From SKNW01 sp050485865 (GTDB lineage Bacteria; Gemmatimonadota; Gemmatimonadetes; Longimicrobiales; Gaopeijiaceae): a DNA stretch of 11,054 bases. Position numbers and translations under genes: made by a program. Each line of letters begins with the position of its first letter. Within the stretch, counting starts at the first letter, position 1. The stretch is from contig JBJHCE010000100.1 in the NCBI GenBank assembly GCA_050485865.1, positions 1 through 11,054 of the forward strand, written 5' to 3'. This document shows positions 9,032 to 11,054 of the stretch, in pieces. The notes under the pieces are model-generated. The model had not been told where the DNA came from. It saw only the letters and a program-made list of their open reading frames with translations, and did no database searches.

Positions 9032-10294
9032 TCAGCCGGCCTGGGTGATCGTGGATTCGGCCTTCAGGGCATCGAAGACCTTCCGTTCGGTGATCTCGCG
9101 TTCGAGGCGTTCGATGCGGCCCGCCTTCTGGAGCCGGGCCCAGAGTTCGCCCGGGTTCGTGCCGGCGCGCTCGGCCATGGCCTCGATCCGCTCGTCGAGC
9201 TCGGACTCGGTGGCGGCGAGCTCCCGGGTGCGGGCGAACTCCTCGATCACGAGGAAGCGCTTCACCGCGTACTCGGCCTGCTCACCCAGCTGGGCCCGGG
9301 CCTCGGCCATCTGCTCGGGGGAGAGCTCCTGCTCCTCGCCGATCATGGAGCGGATGTACTGGTCGATCATGGTGACCGGGACCTGGAAGGGGTTGGCCTG
9401 GAGGAGCTGCTCGAGGAGCCGCCCCCGGACCACCGCCTCCACCTCTTCCTCGGCCTCCTTCTCGAGATCCTCGCGGATCCGGGCGCGAAGGGCGTCCAGC
9501 GACGCGAAGTCGCCCACCTTCCTCGCGAAGTCGTCGTCGAGCTCGGGGAGCTCCAGGACCTTCCGGCCGTCGAGGGAGATCCGGAGTTCGTCGGAGGCGC
9601 CCCGCTTCTCCTCGTTCGGGAAGTCGTCGGGGAAGGTGACGGTGAAGTCGCCCTCGCTCCCCACCTCGAGGGTCAGGATCGCCGCCTCCACTTCGGGGAT
9701 CGCCTCGTCCTCTCCGAGCCGGAACTCGTAGGGGCGGGGCTCGTCGCCCTCGACCGACAGCCGCTGGAGGCGGACGTTCACCCGGTCGCCCACTTCGGGG
9801 GTGCCGGACTCTGCCGGAACCCAGGTTCCGTGCTGCTCCCGGAGGCGCCCCAGCACCTGGTCCACCTCGGCGTCGCCCACCTGGAGCGCCGGGCGCTCCA
9901 CGGTGAACCCGCCGGTGCGGTCAAGGGGAAGCTCGGGGGCCACGTCGAAGGAGACCTCGAAGGACAGCTCGGACGCTCCGTCGAAGTCCACCTTCGAGAC
10001 CTCGCCCTCGGAGATCGGGCGGAGCTCCCGCTCGCGGAGGACCTCGCGGTAGGCCTCGCCCACCACCCGGTCCACGAGCTCCTGGTTCAGGGCGGGGCCG
10101 AAGCGCTTCTCGATGACCTGGGCCGGGACCTTCCCGGCGCGGTAGCCGGGGAGCTTGATCCGGCCGGCGAGCTTCCGGACCGCCGCCTGGCGCTCGGCCT
10201 GCACGATGTCGGCGGGAACGGTGATCGAGAGGGTGCGGCGCCAGCGTTCGCCTTCTTCCATGGAAACCTGGAAGCGGGAGACGTCCATCGACAT
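9032..10294 (-). CDS. tig: Trigger factor, ribosome-associated chaperone
   Basis: Trigger factor binds the ribosome exit tunnel and shields nascent chains. From ATG 10294 the protein is 420 residues, near the usual 430. The N-terminal ribosome-binding domain contains GYRAGKVP (50-57), the version here of the GFRxGKxP contact loop, followed by VIEKRFG. Residues 165-248 match the position of the FKBP-type prolyl isomerase domain but are diverged: the usual G.GQFIPGFE stretch reads GEDEAIPEVE (194-203), so isomerase activity is doubtful. ELPELDDDFA (248-257) starts the C-terminal chaperone domain, which is helical and acidic to residue 420. AGAAGG (10302-10307) lies 7 nt before ATG 10294; a second ATG at 10288 is less well placed. 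tRNA-Leu lies 42 nt upstream in the same direction, so the two probably share the promoter at 10437-10465. clpP follows after 2 nt. Confidence 0.96.
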   Translation of the reverse strand: MSMDVSRFQVSMEEGERWRRTLSITVPADIVQAERQAAVRKLAGRIKLPGYRAGKVPAQVIEKRFGPALNQELVDRVVGEAYREVLRERELRPISEGEVSKVDFDGASELSFEVSFDVAPELPLDRTGGFTVERPALQVGDAEVDQVLGRLREQHGTWVPAESGTPEVGDRVNVRLQRLSVEGDEPRPYEFRLGEDEAIPEVEAAILTLEVGSEGDFTVTFPDDFPNEEKRGASDELRISLDGRKVLELPELDDDFARKVGDFASLDALRARIREDLEKEAEEEVEAVVRGRLLEQLLQANPFQVPVTMIDQYIRSMIGEEQELSPEQMAEARAQLGEQAEYAVKRFLVIEEFARTRELAATESELDERIEAMAERAGTNPGELWARLQKAGRIERLEREITERKVFDALKAESTITQAG

Positions 10295-10301
10295 GAAGGG
10301 A

Positions 10302-10307
10302 CCTTCT
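10302..10307 (-). promoter_or_regulatory. Ribosome-binding site of tig
   Basis: AGAAGG on the minus strand, 7 nt upstream of ATG 10294, is the reason for choosing that start over the in-frame ATG at 10288. It touches the end of the small tandem repeat at 10306-10336. Confidence 0.65.
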
Positions 10308-10336
10308 GCTTGCGGGAAATGCTGCCTGGGGAAATA
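10306..10336 (-). repeat. Imperfect two-copy tandem repeat between tRNA-Leu and tig
   Basis: Read on the minus strand, the tRNA 3' end is followed directly by TATTTCCCCAGGCAG (10322-10336) and then CATTTCCCGCAAGCAG (10306-10321). The copies share ATTTCCC, a linking A and GCAG and differ at a few bases plus one insertion. They fill nearly the whole leader between the tRNA and the tig ribosome-binding site. The repeat is visible directly; a role in tRNA 3' processing or tig leader control is only a possibility. Confidence 0.5.
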
Positions 10337-10419
10337 TGCGAAAGGGGGGACTCGAACCCCCACGGCCAGGGGCCACGAGATCCTAAGTCTCGCGCGTCTA
10401 CCAGTTCCGCCACTTTCGC
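10337..10419 (-). tRNA. tRNA-Leu (anticodon UAG)
   Basis: The minus strand folds as an 83-nt class II tRNA. The acceptor stem is GCGAAAG/CUUUCGC with discriminator A at 10337. The D stem is GCG/CGC with loop GAACUGGUAGA. The anticodon stem is CGAGA/UCUCG with loop CUUAGGA, giving anticodon UAG at 10383-10385, which reads CUA and wobble Leu codons. A long variable arm has a GGCC/GGCC stem, and the T arm is GGGGG-UUCGAGU-CCCCC. All stems pair perfectly. The 3' CCA is not encoded (TAT follows), so it must be added by a nucleotidyltransferase. The tRNA begins about 11 nt after the predicted transcription start and leads into tig. Confidence 0.97.
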
Positions 10420-10436
10420 GTCGGTGCCGATCCCGA

Positions 10437-10465
10437 AACATAACCGTGGCTCCGGGGGGCATCAA
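10437..10465 (-). promoter_or_regulatory. Sigma-70-type promoter of the tRNA-Leu-tig-clpP-clpX-lon-engB unit
   Basis: On the minus strand, TTGATG (-35, 10460-10465) and TATGTT (-10, 10437-10442) are separated by exactly 17 nt. Each matches 4 of 6 consensus positions, and the pair stands out in very GC-rich DNA. Transcription would start near 10430, about 11 nt before the tRNA. The -35 lies just past the hairpin that ends the upstream protease gene. No other comparable promoter was seen up to 3421, so this is the likely source of the whole unit. Confidence 0.65.
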
Positions 10466-10472
10466 CGACGAA

Positions 10473-10515
10473 GGGGCCCGGAAGGGCGAGGTCGAACCCC
10501 GCCCTTCCGGGCCCC
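10473..10515 (-). terminator. Long GC-rich hairpin terminator after the HtrA-like gene
   Basis: GGGGCCCGGAAGGGCG (10473-10488) and its exact complement (10500-10515) form a 16-bp perfect stem. After one mismatch (10489/10499), GGT/ACC can add three more pairs around a CGA loop. On the minus strand only scattered Ts follow (CCTTCGTCGTTG), so it lacks a classic U-tract, but its position between the gene end and the next promoter fits a terminator. Confidence 0.65.
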
Positions 10516-10532
10516 CCCGGCCCGAAGCCGGG
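10516..10532 (-). other. Small second hairpin next to the terminator
   Basis: CCCGGC (10516-10521) pairs with GCCGGG (10527-10532); on the minus strand the loop reads TTCGG, similar to a stable UUCG loop. It lies between the HtrA-like stop codon and the longer hairpin and may assist termination or protect the mRNA 3' end. Confidence 0.4.
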
Positions 10533-10547
10533 TTCACCGGCGAGGCG

Positions 10548-11054
10548 TCAGCGCGGCACGCGCACCCGGAGGTTCACCGGCGGGTTCTCACCCTGCTGGA
10601 GCCGGAAGGAGACCACGTCGCCCGGCTCGAGCCCGGAGAGCACCGTCCGGACGTCGTCGTTGCTTTCGACGGGCACCTCGTTGATCGCGAGGACCCGGGA
10701 CCGGGGGGGAATCCCCGCACGGAAGGCCGCGCCGTTCGGGGCCACGCCCAGGACCACCACCCGACCCTGGTCGTCGGTTCCGATCTGGATTCCCAGCCGC
10801 TCGTCGGCGGTGGGCTCGGCTCGGGCCTGGCGGTCGGCCTGGGGCTGGAGGGGAGCCTCGCCCAGCCGCACGGACACCTCCTGCGGGCGGCCGTCCCGGT
10901 AGAACCGGACCTGCACCCGCTCTCCCGGGCGCTTCTGGGCGATCCGGGTCTGGAGCTGGGCCGAACGGTCCACCGCCTGCCCGTCGACGGAGACGATCAC
11001 GTCTTCCATCCGGAGCCCTGCAGCCTCGGCTCCCGAGCCCTCGGTGACCCCGCT
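10548..11054 (-). CDS. HtrA/Do-like serine protease, C-terminal two-PDZ part (5' end beyond window)
   Basis: The frame stays open to the window edge, so only the last 168 residues are visible. They hold the end of one PDZ domain (EAAGLRMEDVIVSVDGQAV, visible residues 10-28, ending about 67), a Gln/Ala-rich linker (about 68-85) and a second PDZ domain (LGIQIGTDDQG onward, with GVAPNGAAFRAGI and SRVLAINEVPV) ending at the stop. Tandem C-terminal PDZ domains with these signatures are typical of DegP/DegQ (Do) proteases, which degrade or refold damaged periplasmic proteins. The protease domain with its His-Asp-Ser triad would lie upstream and is not seen, so another PDZ protein cannot be excluded. 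The gene ends in a strong hairpin, separating it from the tRNA-tig promoter. The internal Met at visible residue 16 is within the PDZ fold and is not a start. Confidence 0.85.
   Translation of the reverse strand, partial: SGVTEGSGAEAAGLRMEDVIVSVDGQAVDRSAQLQTRIAQKRPGERVQVRFYRDGRPQEVSVRLGEAPLQPQADRQARAEPTADERLGIQIGTDDQGRVVVLGVAPNGAAFRAGIPPRSRVLAINEVPVESNDDVRTVLSGLEPGDVVSFRLQQGENPPVNLRVRVPR

Noticed and set aside
10337..10419. tRNA-Leu as an integration site for a mobile element
   Set aside because: No integrase, no duplicated tRNA 3' end and no change in gene content nearby.
10295..10537. Upstream extension of trigger factor through the tRNA
   Set aside because: The tRNA folds perfectly here and the start at 10294 has a well-spaced ribosome-binding site.

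Overview
This is an 11 kb stretch of GC-rich (roughly 70% by eye) bacterial chromosome. It carries ordinary housekeeping genes and shows no sign of a mobile element, CRISPR array or defence island. The GC content, a sigma-54 activator of the kind common in the Bacteroidota/Gemmatimonadota side of the tree, and an unfamiliar small lipoprotein suggest a Gemmatimonadota-like or related environmental bacterium. That assignment is an inference; no marker in the window settles it. An outer-membrane lipoprotein and an HtrA-type protease suggest a diderm cell envelope.

Plus strand, left part (1-3416): the C-terminal half of ornithine carbamoyltransferase (argF) overlaps the start of gcvT, the aminomethyltransferase of the glycine cleavage system, in an ATGATGA junction. 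After a 96-nt gap comes a 550-residue sigma-54-dependent activator. It has an intact AAA+ domain and a Fis-type DNA-binding end, but its receiver-like N-terminus lacks the residues needed for phosphorylation.

Minus strand, middle and right (3421-10465): a compact transcription unit reads leftward. A recognisable sigma-70-type promoter (10437-10465) drives tRNA-Leu(UAG), then tig (trigger factor), clpP, clpX, lon, engB (ribosome-assembly GTPase) and a 223-residue putative lipoprotein of unknown function. Every junction after tig is a few bases apart or overlapping (TGATG, GTGA), so translational coupling is likely. The genes cover nascent-chain folding (Tig), ATP-dependent proteolysis (ClpXP, Lon) and ribosome biogenesis (EngB): a cytoplasmic proteostasis operon headed by a tRNA. 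The lipoprotein gene converges on the sigma-54 activator with only 4 nt between the stop codons.

Right edge (10548-11054): the C-terminal two-PDZ part of an HtrA/Do-like periplasmic protease, also on the minus strand. A long GC-rich hairpin separates it from the tRNA-tig promoter. Its presence adds envelope protein quality control to the neighbourhood.

I did not find a convincing new multi-gene system. The points most worth a second look are the degenerate receiver on the sigma-54 activator, a Gly/Pro/Phe/Met-rich replacement of a normally conserved helix in Lon, the tRNA at the head of the chaperone/protease operon, and the unassigned lipoprotein.
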